The notes below the pieces were generated by a model. The model did not search any database and was not told the origin of the DNA. It was given only the letters and a program-made list of their open reading frames with translations. A stretch of 6,222 bases of DNA from Bacteroides sp. (lineage in GTDB: Bacteria > Bacteroidota > Bacteroidia > Bacteroidales > SM23-62): positions 1 through 6,222 of the forward strand of contig JAUVKJ010000111.1 in NCBI GenBank assembly GCA_030592145.1, read 5' to 3'. Made by a program: the position numbers and the translations under genes. Below are positions 1 through 6,222 of the stretch, piece by piece (positions within the stretch are counted from its first letter, which is position 1; every line of letters starts with the position of its first letter).

Positions 1-165
1 GGGGAGCCCAGGGGAATTTTTGAGATGCGCAGGCATTTCAGCAATTACTTCAAGGGTCTTCCGAATTTCAGGGAAACCCGCCTTAAACTTGTCACTTCGA
101 CAGACGTTTCAGAAATTAAGAAAATCCTTGATTTCATTGAAGAAAAATATTCATCACTTGCCTGA
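1..165 (+). CDS. dusB: tRNA-dihydrouridine synthase (DusB/NifR3-like), C-terminal 54 residues, 5' end outside window
   Basis: Frame 1 is open from the first base and ends at TGA (163-165), giving 54 residues from GEPRGIFEMRRHF to EEKYSSLA. The pattern E-x-R-G-I-x-E-M-R-R-H-x-x-x-Y-x-K-G-L-P followed by a basic strand and a short acidic helix is the helical C-terminal, tRNA-binding part of DusB-type enzymes, where 'mRkH...Y.kg.p' is the recognisable core. The family are FMN enzymes that use NADPH to reduce uridines in the tRNA D-loop. The catalytic TIM barrel and its cysteine lie upstream and cannot be seen, so the enzyme's integrity is untested. The gene converges on nadB across a 187-base gap. 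The call rests on a short tail recognised from memory. The Dus family is likely; the exact DusB subclass is less certain. Confidence 0.82.
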   Translation, partial: GEPRGIFEMRRHFSNYFKGLPNFRETRLKLVTSTDVSEIKKILDFIEEKYSSLA

Positions 166-252
166 TCCCAATCTTGTTAGAACTGATTTCCAAAATTTGT
201 GATTAAGCTGGAGGGATTATTAGCTTAGGAGCCTCGACAAGCAAAGTTTGCC

Positions 253-341
253 TGTATGCTTAAGGCATTGCAAACTAAGGAACCTTATTTTGTGTTACTG
301 CGCAAAATGCCGAGACGTGTTTGCAATGCCTTTAGCCTGCA
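253..341. repeat. 89-nt imperfect inverted repeat with two nested hairpins between convergent dusB and nadB
   Basis: Arms 253-275 and 319-341 pair over 23 positions: 20 Watson-Crick pairs, one G-T (255/339) and two mismatches (257/337 and 261/333). The inner 14 bp, 262-275 with 319-332 (AAGGCATTGCAAAC and its complement), are perfect. The 43-base interior holds two more small hairpins: TAAGG/CCTTA at 276-280 and 283-287, and ATTTTGTG/CGCAAAAT at 287-294 and 301-308 with one G-T pair. As RNA this would fold as a three-way junction. It begins 12 bases past the nadB stop and 88 bases past the dusB stop, so it could end transcription from both sides or protect 3' ends. Neither flank has a T tract, so it is not a canonical intrinsic terminator. 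A small MITE-like insertion is the main alternative, but I see no target-site duplication. Confidence 0.6.
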
Positions 342-352
342 AATATTGAAAC

Positions 353-1936
353 TCAGGAAAGGATATTGAGGTTGGCTTTATGAGGATAGTCGGTATTGTA
401 ATGAAGTCCCCTGCTTTCTTTCCGGTCCTGCGCCATCTTGATGATCAGGTAGCCTGCATTGATCAGGTTCCGAAGTTCGCAGAGGGATTTGGAGAGGGTT
501 GATTTCTTATAAAGCTCTTCGGTTTCCCGGTAGATAATCTCAAGCCGGTTCAGGGCACGGTTCAGCCTCAGGTCGGAACGGACGATCCCTACATAATTAC
601 TCATGATCTGCTGCATCTCCTTAAAATCCTGGGTAATCAGGATCATTTCCTCGGGATGGGTAGTTCCTTCATAGTTCCAGTCCGGTATGTTTTCCTGGAT
701 CCTGACAGTTTTGGATTCTTCTATGGCTGAGTTTGCAGCACGGTCAGCATACACGATGGCTTCGAGCAGGGAGTTCGATGCAAGCCGGTTCGCCCCATGG
801 AGGCCGGTACAGGAGGTCTCCCCTGCCGCATAAAGATGGTTGATCCAGGTCCGCCCCCTGGTATCCACCTTTATCCCACCGCACATATAATGGGCCGCAG
901 GTACCACCGGTATCGGGTCCCTGCTTATGTCTATTCCGATGCTGAGGCACTTCTCGAAGATGTTTGGGAAATGAGATTTCAGATTATCTTCATCCAGGTG
1001 GGTGGCATCCAGGTACACATAATCATCCCCCCTTACCTTCATTTCATTATCAATTGCCCTGGCCACAATGTCCCGTGGGGCAAGGCTTCCCCGTTTATCA
1101 TATTTCTCCATGAATTCCTGTCTGTCCCGGGTTTTCAGTATGGCTCCAAAACCCCTGAGCGCCTCGGAGATGAGAAATGAGGGCCGTTCGCCCGGGTTGT
1201 ACAGGGAGGTCGGGTGAAATTGTACGAATTCCATGTTTTCGATAATCCCCTTCGCCCGGTATACCATTGCAATGCCGTCTCCTGTTGCAATGGCAGGGTT
1301 TGTAGTGGTATGATACAGGTTCCCCACCCCACCGGTAGCAATCATGGTCGTTTTTGCAAGCAGGGTGACCACCCGGTCTGTTTTCAGATCCATCACATAA
1401 GCTCCGAAACAGCGTATTCTATCATTGTAACGCCTGACCAGCTGACCAAGATGATGCTGGGTAATCAGGTCCACAGCAAAATAATCTTCCAGTAACTCAA
1501 TGTTCCTGTTATTCCGAACCTGTTCGCTGAGCTTGTTCTGTATCTCGGCACCCGTATTATCTTTATGGTGAAGAATGCGGTTTTCCGAATGCCCTCCTTC
1601 CCTGGCAAGGTCAAATTCTCCGCTTGATTTCCTGTCAAAGCTGGCACCCCAGCGGATTAGTTCTTCGATCTGCGCCGGAGCATCATTTACGACCTGGCGG
1701 ACCACTTCCTCATCGCACATGCCGTCACCGGCAACAAGGGTATCCTTAATATGCTTTTCATAGGTGTCCGGTTCGTACGTAACGGCAGCAATGCCTCCCT
1801 GCGCATATTGAGTATTTGTTTCTTCAATATTGGTTTTGGTAAGCACACAAACCTTTCCATGGTCCGCTGCCTTCAGGGCAAAACTAAGACCGGCCAAACC
1901 GGTCCCGATAACTAAAAAATCGGATTCTTTCTTCAT
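353..1936 (-). CDS. nadB: L-aspartate oxidase (NadB)
   Basis: This 527-residue FAD enzyme oxidises L-aspartate to iminoaspartate, which NadA condenses with dihydroxyacetone phosphate to quinolinate in de novo NAD synthesis. It acts in the cytoplasm. The N-terminus has the dinucleotide-binding GTGLAG at 11-16. Family signatures follow: QYAQGGIAAV at 43-52, REGGHSENRILHH at 112-124, ATGGVGNLY at 200-208, HPTSLY at 241-246, SEALRG at 257-262, PRDIVAR at 287-293, PAAHYMCGGI at 346-355 and GLHGANRLASNSLLE at 378-392. By motif position, E113, H241, R288, H349 and R384 correspond to the active-site residues known in the E. coli enzyme. Residues from about 430 form the helical C-terminal domain shared with fumarate reductase flavoproteins. 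The length is normal and nothing is missing. The ATG start (1934-1936) sits about 15 bases from the predicted transcription start, with no Shine-Dalgarno. The gene stands alone here, divergent from glyS and convergent with dusB; nadA and nadC are not in view. Confidence 0.96.
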   Translation of the reverse strand: MKKESDFLVIGTGLAGLSFALKAADHGKVCVLTKTNIEETNTQYAQGGIAAVTYEPDTYEKHIKDTLVAGDGMCDEEVVRQVVNDAPAQIEELIRWGASFDRKSSGEFDLAREGGHSENRILHHKDNTGAEIQNKLSEQVRNNRNIELLEDYFAVDLITQHHLGQLVRRYNDRIRCFGAYVMDLKTDRVVTLLAKTTMIATGGVGNLYHTTTNPAIATGDGIAMVYRAKGIIENMEFVQFHPTSLYNPGERPSFLISEALRGFGAILKTRDRQEFMEKYDKRGSLAPRDIVARAIDNEMKVRGDDYVYLDATHLDEDNLKSHFPNIFEKCLSIGIDISRDPIPVVPAAHYMCGGIKVDTRGRTWINHLYAAGETSCTGLHGANRLASNSLLEAIVYADRAANSAIEESKTVRIQENIPDWNYEGTTHPEEMILITQDFKEMQQIMSNYVGIVRSDLRLNRALNRLEIIYRETEELYKKSTLSKSLCELRNLINAGYLIIKMAQDRKESRGLHYNTDYPHKANLNILS

Positions 1937-1957
1937 AAGGAGAATGCAAACTGTTTA

Positions 1958-1990
1958 CAAATATAATAAGGCTTTTGGCAAATCTTCAGA
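1958..1990 (-). promoter_or_regulatory. Predicted nadB promoter, Bacteroidota-type -7 element
   Basis: Read on the minus strand, 1965-1958 is TATATTTG, a perfect match to the TAnnTTTG -7 consensus used by the Bacteroidota primary sigma factor. A weak -33 candidate, TCTG (1990-1987), lies 21 bases upstream of it. A better TTTG (1982-1979) is only 13 bases away, which is too close. Transcription would start near 1951, leaving a leader of about 15 bases before the ATG. The -7 match is strong; the -33 assignment is tentative. Confidence 0.6.
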
Positions 1991-2037
1991 ATACCCGTTA
2001 AGAACTTCCCGGATTCCTTGAAGTACAAATCGCAAAA

Positions 2038-2070
2038 CCTGAAATGAAGTAATTATTTTCTTTACTTTTG
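2038..2070 (+). promoter_or_regulatory. Predicted promoter of the glyS-glycosyltransferase unit, Bacteroidota-type -7 element
   Basis: TACTTTTG at 2063-2070 matches the TAnnTTTG -7 consensus exactly. The best -33 candidate is the weak CCTG at 2038-2041, 21 bases upstream. The start point would fall near 2076, giving a short A/T-rich leader of about 27 bases with no Shine-Dalgarno before the ATG at 2104. No promoter or terminator is evident in the gaps after glyS, so this promoter probably also drives the two genes downstream. Confidence 0.6.
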
Positions 2071-2103
2071 TGCCATTGAATTTAACCAATCTTTCTTTTA
2101 ATC

Positions 2104-3657
2104 ATGGCCCAGGAAGACCTTTTTAAGAAAATCATTGCACATGCCAAGGAGTATGGATTCGTATTTCCCTCAAGCGAGATATACGATGGCTTAAGCGCAG
2201 TTTATGATTACGGGCAGAACGGTGTGGAGCTCAAGAATAACATCCGGAAATACTGGTGGGAAGCCATGGTAAACCTGAATGAAAATATCGTTGGCATTGA
2301 CTCCGCCATTTTCATGCATCCGGATATATGGAAGGCCTCCGGGCATGTAGATGCCTTTAATGATCCCCTCATTGATAACAAGGATTCCAAGAAACGATAC
2401 CGGGCGGATCAGCTGATTGAGGACTACCTTGACAAACTCCGGGGGAAGATTGAAAAAGAAGTTGATAAAGCGTCTGAAAAATTTGGTGATTCTTTTGACA
2501 GGGAAAAATTCCTCGGAACGAATCCACGGGTACTGGCCAACCAGGAGAAGATTGACAAGGTCTATAACAGGTTTGTAAAAGCACTCGGGAAGGACAATCT
2601 CAAAGAGCTCAGGCAGATCATCCTTGACTGTGAAATTGCAGATCCTGAATCGGGTTCCAGGAACTGGACTGAAGTACGGCAGTTTAACCTGATGTTTGAA
2701 ACCAACCTGGGTTCCGTCAGTGATTCAGCAAGCAAAATATACCTTCGTCCGGAGACTGCACAGGGCATATTCGTCAATTTCCTGAACGTCCAGAAATCAG
2801 GCAGGATGAAGGTTCCATTCGGTATTGCACAGACCGGTAAAGCATTCCGGAACGAGATCGTGGCCCGTCAGTTCGTCATGAGAATGCGTGAATTCGAACA
2901 GATGGAAATGCAGTTTTTTGTTCGTCCGGGGGAAGAACTGAAATGGTTTGAATACTGGAAAGAGGCCCGGATGAAATGGCACCAGTCCCTCGGACTGGGC
3001 GAAGAAAACTACCGTTTCCACGACCATGACAAGCTGGCGCATTACGCCAATGCCGCTACCGATATCGAATTCAAGTTTCCGATCGGGTTCAAGGAGGTTG
3101 AAGGGATCCATTCCCGGACCGATTTCGATCTTGCCCAGCATCAGAAATTCTCCGGCAAAAAGATGCAGTATTACGATAATGATCTCAATGAGAGTTACAT
3201 CCCCTATGTTGTTGAAACCTCGATTGTACTTGACCCAACATTCCTGACTGTCCTGGCAGGATCTTACGAAGTAGAGAAAATCGAGAAAGAAGGTGCTGAC
3301 GATGAAAGGGTGGTCATGAGAATTCCTCCGGCCCTGGCTCCCGTAAAGGTGGCGGTTTTGCCACTTATCAGAAAAGACGGTCTGCCGGATGTGGCACGCA
3401 AGATAATGAATGAACTGAAGTTTAACTTCAACTGCCAGTACGAGGAGAAGGATTCTATCGGACGCCGTTACCGCAGGCAGGACGCCATCGGAACCCCTTA
3501 TTGCATCACTGTTGACCACCAGACCTCACAGGACGATACTGTTACCATCCGGTACCGTGACACCATGGAACAGGACAGGATACCTGTAGCGGGCATCCGT
3601 GACATCATCGCCAAAAAATTGAGTATGATCGAACTGCTTCAAAGCAGTGTTGTATAA
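2104..3657 (+). CDS. glyS: Glycyl-tRNA synthetase, alpha2 (eukaryote/archaeal-like) class II type, with altered motif 3
   Basis: This 517-residue cytoplasmic enzyme would attach glycine to tRNA-Gly using ATP. It is the single-chain homodimeric type, not the alpha2beta2 GlyQ/GlyS pair. In order: an N-terminal catalytic segment (KKIIAHAKEYGFVFPSSEIY, 8-27); WKASGHVDAF at 76-85; an inserted helical region at about 98-190; RPETAQGIF at 215-223; motif 2 (GKAFRNE, 245-251, then MRMREFEQMEMQFF to 272); the glycine-pocket stretch EGIHSRTDFDL (333-343); and an anticodon-binding domain from about residue 412 (LAPVKVAVLPL) with EEKDSIGRRYRRQD at 447-460 and GTPYCITVDHQT at 463-474. Length and order are normal. 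The oddity is motif 3: the usual G-[LV]-D-R appears as V375-L-D-P378, so the conserved glycine and the ATP-contacting arginine are gone. Codons GTA and CCA are each one base from GGA and CGA. The ATG start gives the expected N-terminus. The fold is certain; full activity is not. Confidence 0.95.
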   Translation: MAQEDLFKKIIAHAKEYGFVFPSSEIYDGLSAVYDYGQNGVELKNNIRKYWWEAMVNLNENIVGIDSAIFMHPDIWKASGHVDAFNDPLIDNKDSKKRYRADQLIEDYLDKLRGKIEKEVDKASEKFGDSFDREKFLGTNPRVLANQEKIDKVYNRFVKALGKDNLKELRQIILDCEIADPESGSRNWTEVRQFNLMFETNLGSVSDSASKIYLRPETAQGIFVNFLNVQKSGRMKVPFGIAQTGKAFRNEIVARQFVMRMREFEQMEMQFFVRPGEELKWFEYWKEARMKWHQSLGLGEENYRFHDHDKLAHYANAATDIEFKFPIGFKEVEGIHSRTDFDLAQHQKFSGKKMQYYDNDLNESYIPYVVETSIVLDPTFLTVLAGSYEVEKIEKEGADDERVVMRIPPALAPVKVAVLPLIRKDGLPDVARKIMNELKFNFNCQYEEKDSIGRRYRRQDAIGTPYCITVDHQTSQDDTVTIRYRDTMEQDRIPVAGIRDIIAKKLSMIELLQSSVV

Positions 3658-3666
3658 ATCAAGGAT

Positions 3667-4965
3667 TTGAAACGGGTTCTTATCATTACATATTACTGGC
3701 CACCCTCAGGCGGCGTTAGTGTACACCGCTGTCTGAAATTTGCAAAATATCTTCGATGTTTTGGCTGGGAACCGGTTGTTTACGTTCCCCGAAATGCTCA
3801 TTATCCGTACCTTGATGAATCCACCATGAAGGATATACCGGAAAAACTCGAGGTGATCAGGGGTCACATCATCGAACCCTTCAAATTTTTTAAACTGGTT
3901 ACAGGCCGAAGACTCAGAGATCCGATGATTAATCCCATCCACGCAAGGGAGAAAAAGCCTAACCTGCTTGAGAATCTTTCCGTCTGGATCCGGGGAAACT
4001 TCTTCATACCTGACGCCCGTTCACTTTGGATCCGTCCCTCCGTCAGAAGGCTGAGCCGTTATCTCCGTGAAAATCCTGTAGACGCCATTTTCTCAGACGG
4101 TCCTCCCCATACCAATACGGTCATAGCATGCCGGCTGGCCGCAAAATTTAATATTCCCTGGCTGGCTGATTTTCAGGATCCCTGGACACAGGTTGACTAT
4201 TACGATCTTTTTCCATTGAGCAAACGGGCAGACCGGAAGCACCGGGAATTGGAGCAGGAAACCTTCCGGACCGCAGGTAAAATCACAATTGCCAGTCCCA
4301 CATGGAAAAAAGATCTGGAAAAGATCGGAGCCCGCAACGTGGATGTACTTTATTATGGTTATGATGAGGATGATTTTAAAGGTTTGGATTCCACCCCATT
4401 TTCTCATTTTACTATCAGTCATGCGGGAATTCTCGGATATGACCGCAATCCGGTAAGTGTGTTCCAGTCCCTCGCAGATCTGATAAAAGAAATGCCTGCT
4501 CTGCAGGATCAGTTGAAAATCATCCTTGCCGGAGTAGTTGATATGTCTGTAAAAAAGACCATCACGGAATTTGGCCTGGAGGAATTTACGGAATACCCGG
4601 GGACAGTGAGTAAACCCAAAGCAATCGAAATGATATCCAGGTCTCATGTGCTTTTACTGCCCCTGAATCGCGCGGCAAATATCAATGGTCGTATGCCGGG
4701 TAAGTTTTATGAGTATTTGCGCACCGGTCGAAGCATCCTTGCATTGGGTCCACCCGACAGTGATGTCGGAAAAATTCTCACTCATACCAATCAGGGAAAA
4801 TGCTTAAATTACGATGATTTTAATGCCATTAAGGAATACCTGAAGACATTATTTGCCCAATACCTTAAAGGAGGCATTCAAGTGTCTGCTGCAAATATAG
4901 AATCTTTTTCAGTTGAAGAACAGACATTAAAGCTTGCAGCATATCTGGATGAATTAGTGAAGTAA
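3667..4965 (+). CDS. GT-B fold glycosyltransferase (family 4-like), probably surface polysaccharide assembly
   Basis: This 432-residue protein resembles a Bacteroidota family of sugar-nucleotide-dependent glycosyltransferases of the GT-B fold, likely acting at the inner face of the membrane. Visible marks are the N-terminal strand and glycine loop VLIITYYWPPSGGVSVHR (4-21), the helix LKFAKYL (23-29), EPFKFFKLVTGRR (70-82), a SDGPPH loop (143-148), LADFQDPWTQVDYYD (166-180) at the end of the N-terminal domain, and the C-terminal donor-site stretch PGKFYEYLRTGRSILALGPPDSDVGKIL (344-371). The usual DFRDPW reads DFQDPW here (Q170). No signal peptide or membrane helix is evident. The start must be TTG: the frame upstream runs straight into the glyS TAA (3655-3657), and the next in-frame ATG (codon 54) would remove the glycine loop. 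An AAGGA at 3661-3665 is too close to the start to be a useful ribosome site. The gene lies 9 bases after glyS. Donor and acceptor sugars cannot be told from sequence. Confidence 0.88.
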   Translation: MKRVLIITYYWPPSGGVSVHRCLKFAKYLRCFGWEPVVYVPRNAHYPYLDESTMKDIPEKLEVIRGHIIEPFKFFKLVTGRRLRDPMINPIHAREKKPNLLENLSVWIRGNFFIPDARSLWIRPSVRRLSRYLRENPVDAIFSDGPPHTNTVIACRLAAKFNIPWLADFQDPWTQVDYYDLFPLSKRADRKHRELEQETFRTAGKITIASPTWKKDLEKIGARNVDVLYYGYDEDDFKGLDSTPFSHFTISHAGILGYDRNPVSVFQSLADLIKEMPALQDQLKIILAGVVDMSVKKTITEFGLEEFTEYPGTVSKPKAIEMISRSHVLLLPLNRAANINGRMPGKFYEYLRTGRSILALGPPDSDVGKILTHTNQGKCLNYDDFNAIKEYLKTLFAQYLKGGIQVSAANIESFSVEEQTLKLAAYLDELVK

Positions 4966-6222
4966 ATGAACAGCCGAAAACAAATTCGAATACTCTGTTT
5001 TTTAGATACAGACACCGGCCGGGATGTGGAAATTCTGCTGCCTCTGGTCTATGTCGCTGAGAAATACCTCAATTGTACAATTGAATTTGCATTCATCTGG
5101 GATATCCATGCTATTTTCAGGAAACGTCCTGATTTGGTACTGCTTCCAAACACCATCGGATCTGTAAGACATTACCAAGCCGCCAAATATGCATACGATA
5201 ACGGAATAAAGGTATTTGCATTGGTATCAGAAGGCAATTTCAGAACAGACGGTACATTCGATTACTGGGGATATAACAAGGATAAAAACTTCTTCCAGGA
5301 ATATATTTGTCTTTGGTCTGAAAGGACCTGCCGGTATTTACGCATGAGCGAGCCAGAATTTGCTTCAAAAATAGTTTTAACAGGAGGCACTGGTTTTGAC
5401 AGATACAAGATATATAAGTTCCAGTCCAGGGATACATTTCTGAAACAGCATAATCTTACTGAATATAAAAAGGTCATTGCATATGCAGGATGGGCCTTTG
5501 GCAAATTGTTCAATGTGCAGGGCCGTATGGAATTAATTGCTAATAATTTAACGGAAGAAAGATTCCCATGGCTTAAACAACAAATGTACCTTATTGAAGA
5601 TATTCTCAAAAAGGCCATCGTGAAAAATCCGGATATCCTATTTATTTTGAAGCGACACCCAAACGAGGCTAATCCTTCTATTACTGATCCTGGGATGAAT
5701 GAAATGATCCGGCTTCAGGATTATCCAAATGTACTGTACCTGTCCCGGAATGAACCGATTCATGATGTTATCAGTATATCAGATATCTGGACCGGATTTG
5801 AAACGACAACAGCCATTGAATCATGGGTAATGGGCCCAAAGCCAACCCTTCTACTCAATCCTGATCCAGATTTCAGTCGTGATGAGCTCCACAAGGGCTC
5901 AGTTATTCTTAATTCTTTTGAAGAGTTCCAATCATGTATCGATGAGTTTTATTCCACCGGAAAAATTGCATCATATAATAGCCAGGATCTGGAGGCGTAC
6001 AGGAATAAATTCATTGAAGAAACTGCTGGATTCGGGGATGGATTGAATCATCTCAGAACTGCTTATTATCTAAAAAAAGTCTTAGCACTTATCACCCCCG
6101 GAAAAAGCAGGGTGAAAATCTCTTTTAAGTTCCTGGTAATGTACCTTTTAATGGAAATTGGCAAATACTTCTATATCAAGTCTCTTTTTATCAAATTACC
6201 AAGGTTTAAAAAAACAACATGG
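4966..6222 (+). CDS. Surface carbohydrate biosynthesis protein, GT-B-like glycosyl/glycerophospho-transferase fold, 3' end outside window
   Basis: An ATG directly abutting the previous TAA opens 419 codons with no stop before the window end. The protein resembles GT-B-like surface carbohydrate biosynthesis proteins, distantly related to CDP-glycerol glycerophosphotransferases. The N-terminal half has RILCFLDTDTGRDVEILLPL (8-27), DLVLLPN (56-62), an ALVSEGNF loop (85-92) and VLTGGTGFDRY (137-147), the usual 'vtGnprfD' linker. The C-terminal half has the nucleotide-binding-like FILKRHPNE (226-234) and SDIWTGFETTTAIESWVMGPKPTLLLNPD (272-300), which fits the 'sD.v.t..St...Ea...GkP' pattern. Residues 384-412 are aromatic, hydrophobic and basic, which could give peripheral membrane attachment. 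Coupling to the upstream glycosyltransferase suggests a shared glycan pathway. Base composition looks more A/T-rich than in glyS. The substrate is unknown. The family call is from memory of motifs and is moderate in confidence. Confidence 0.75.
   Translation, partial: MNSRKQIRILCFLDTDTGRDVEILLPLVYVAEKYLNCTIEFAFIWDIHAIFRKRPDLVLLPNTIGSVRHYQAAKYAYDNGIKVFALVSEGNFRTDGTFDYWGYNKDKNFFQEYICLWSERTCRYLRMSEPEFASKIVLTGGTGFDRYKIYKFQSRDTFLKQHNLTEYKKVIAYAGWAFGKLFNVQGRMELIANNLTEERFPWLKQQMYLIEDILKKAIVKNPDILFILKRHPNEANPSITDPGMNEMIRLQDYPNVLYLSRNEPIHDVISISDIWTGFETTTAIESWVMGPKPTLLLNPDPDFSRDELHKGSVILNSFEEFQSCIDEFYSTGKIASYNSQDLEAYRNKFIEETAGFGDGLNHLRTAYYLKKVLALITPGKSRVKISFKFLVMYLLMEIGKYFYIKSLFIKLPRFKKTTW

Noticed and set aside
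20..202. Plus-strand frame from a TTG overlapping the dusB end
   Set aside because: Frame 1 gives a recognisable DusB C-terminus over the same bases. The alternative has a rare start and no recognisable content.
204..227. Small hairpin TAAGCT-N12-AGCTTA considered as the dusB terminator
   Set aside because: It has only 6 A/T-rich pairs around a 12-base loop and no T tract. It could arise by chance in A/T-rich intergenic DNA.
166..352. Possible tRNA or known riboswitch in the convergent gap
   Set aside because: There is no T-loop consensus, CCA-ready acceptor stem or riboswitch core that I can recognise. The only structure is the inverted repeat already listed.
797..1180. Plus-strand open frame (127 codons) inside nadB
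   Set aside because: The minus strand encodes conserved NadB motifs across the whole interval, so this frame is a by-product of that coding.
2004..2024. ACTTC/GAAGT repeat in the divergent promoter gap as an operator
   Set aside because: Five-base arms around an 11-base loop are too weak to support as a regulator site.
2797..3519. Long open frame on the minus strand (about 240 codons) opposite glyS
   Set aside because: It lies wholly inside the well-supported GlyRS gene, and its translation has no recognisable domain. It is an antisense shadow.
4093..4647. Open frame on the minus strand (about 184 codons) opposite the glycosyltransferase
   Set aside because: It is fully antisense to a gene with clear family motifs, shows no motifs of its own, and has no promoter-like sequence ahead of it.
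6219..6222. ATG near the window end as the start of a next gene
   Set aside because: Only four bases remain and the upstream frame is still open, so nothing can be said.

Overview
The window looks like a piece of a Bacteroidota chromosome, probably from the Bacteroidales/Marinilabiliales side. Three things point there. Both promoters in the one divergent gap carry the TAnnTTTG -7 element typical of this phylum. None of the starts has a convincing, well-spaced Shine-Dalgarno. The protein families (single-chain alpha2-type GlyRS, the 'YYWPPSGG' glycosyltransferase, DusB with a long C-terminal tail) match Bacteroidota versions as I remember them. No database search was possible.

Layout: (1) 1-165, the 3' end of a tRNA-dihydrouridine synthase gene (dusB-like), cut by the window start. 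(2) 166-352, a non-coding gap between convergent genes, holding an 89-nt imperfect inverted repeat that encloses two smaller hairpins. (3) 353-1936 on the minus strand, nadB, L-aspartate oxidase. (4) 1937-2103, a divergent promoter region. (5) 2104-3657, glycyl-tRNA synthetase. (6) 3667-4965, a GT-B (family 4-like) glycosyltransferase starting at TTG. (7) 4966-6222, a second GT-B-like, surface-carbohydrate-type protein that is still open at the window end. There is no sign of a mobile element, CRISPR array, tRNA or rRNA.

How the genes work together: nadB feeds de novo NAD synthesis and stands alone here, without nadA or nadC. GlyRS charges tRNA-Gly. The two genes after it have gaps of 9 and 0 bases and no visible terminator, so a housekeeping synthetase appears to be co-transcribed with surface polysaccharide assembly genes. 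The boundary between core genome and a cell-surface glycan locus seems to fall just after glyS.

The most notable point is in GlyRS. The class II motif 3 region, which I expect to read G-L-D-R after 'ETSI', reads V-L-D-P, so both the conserved glycine and the ATP-binding arginine are replaced while the rest of the enzyme looks intact. I see no clear, complete new biological system in this window.
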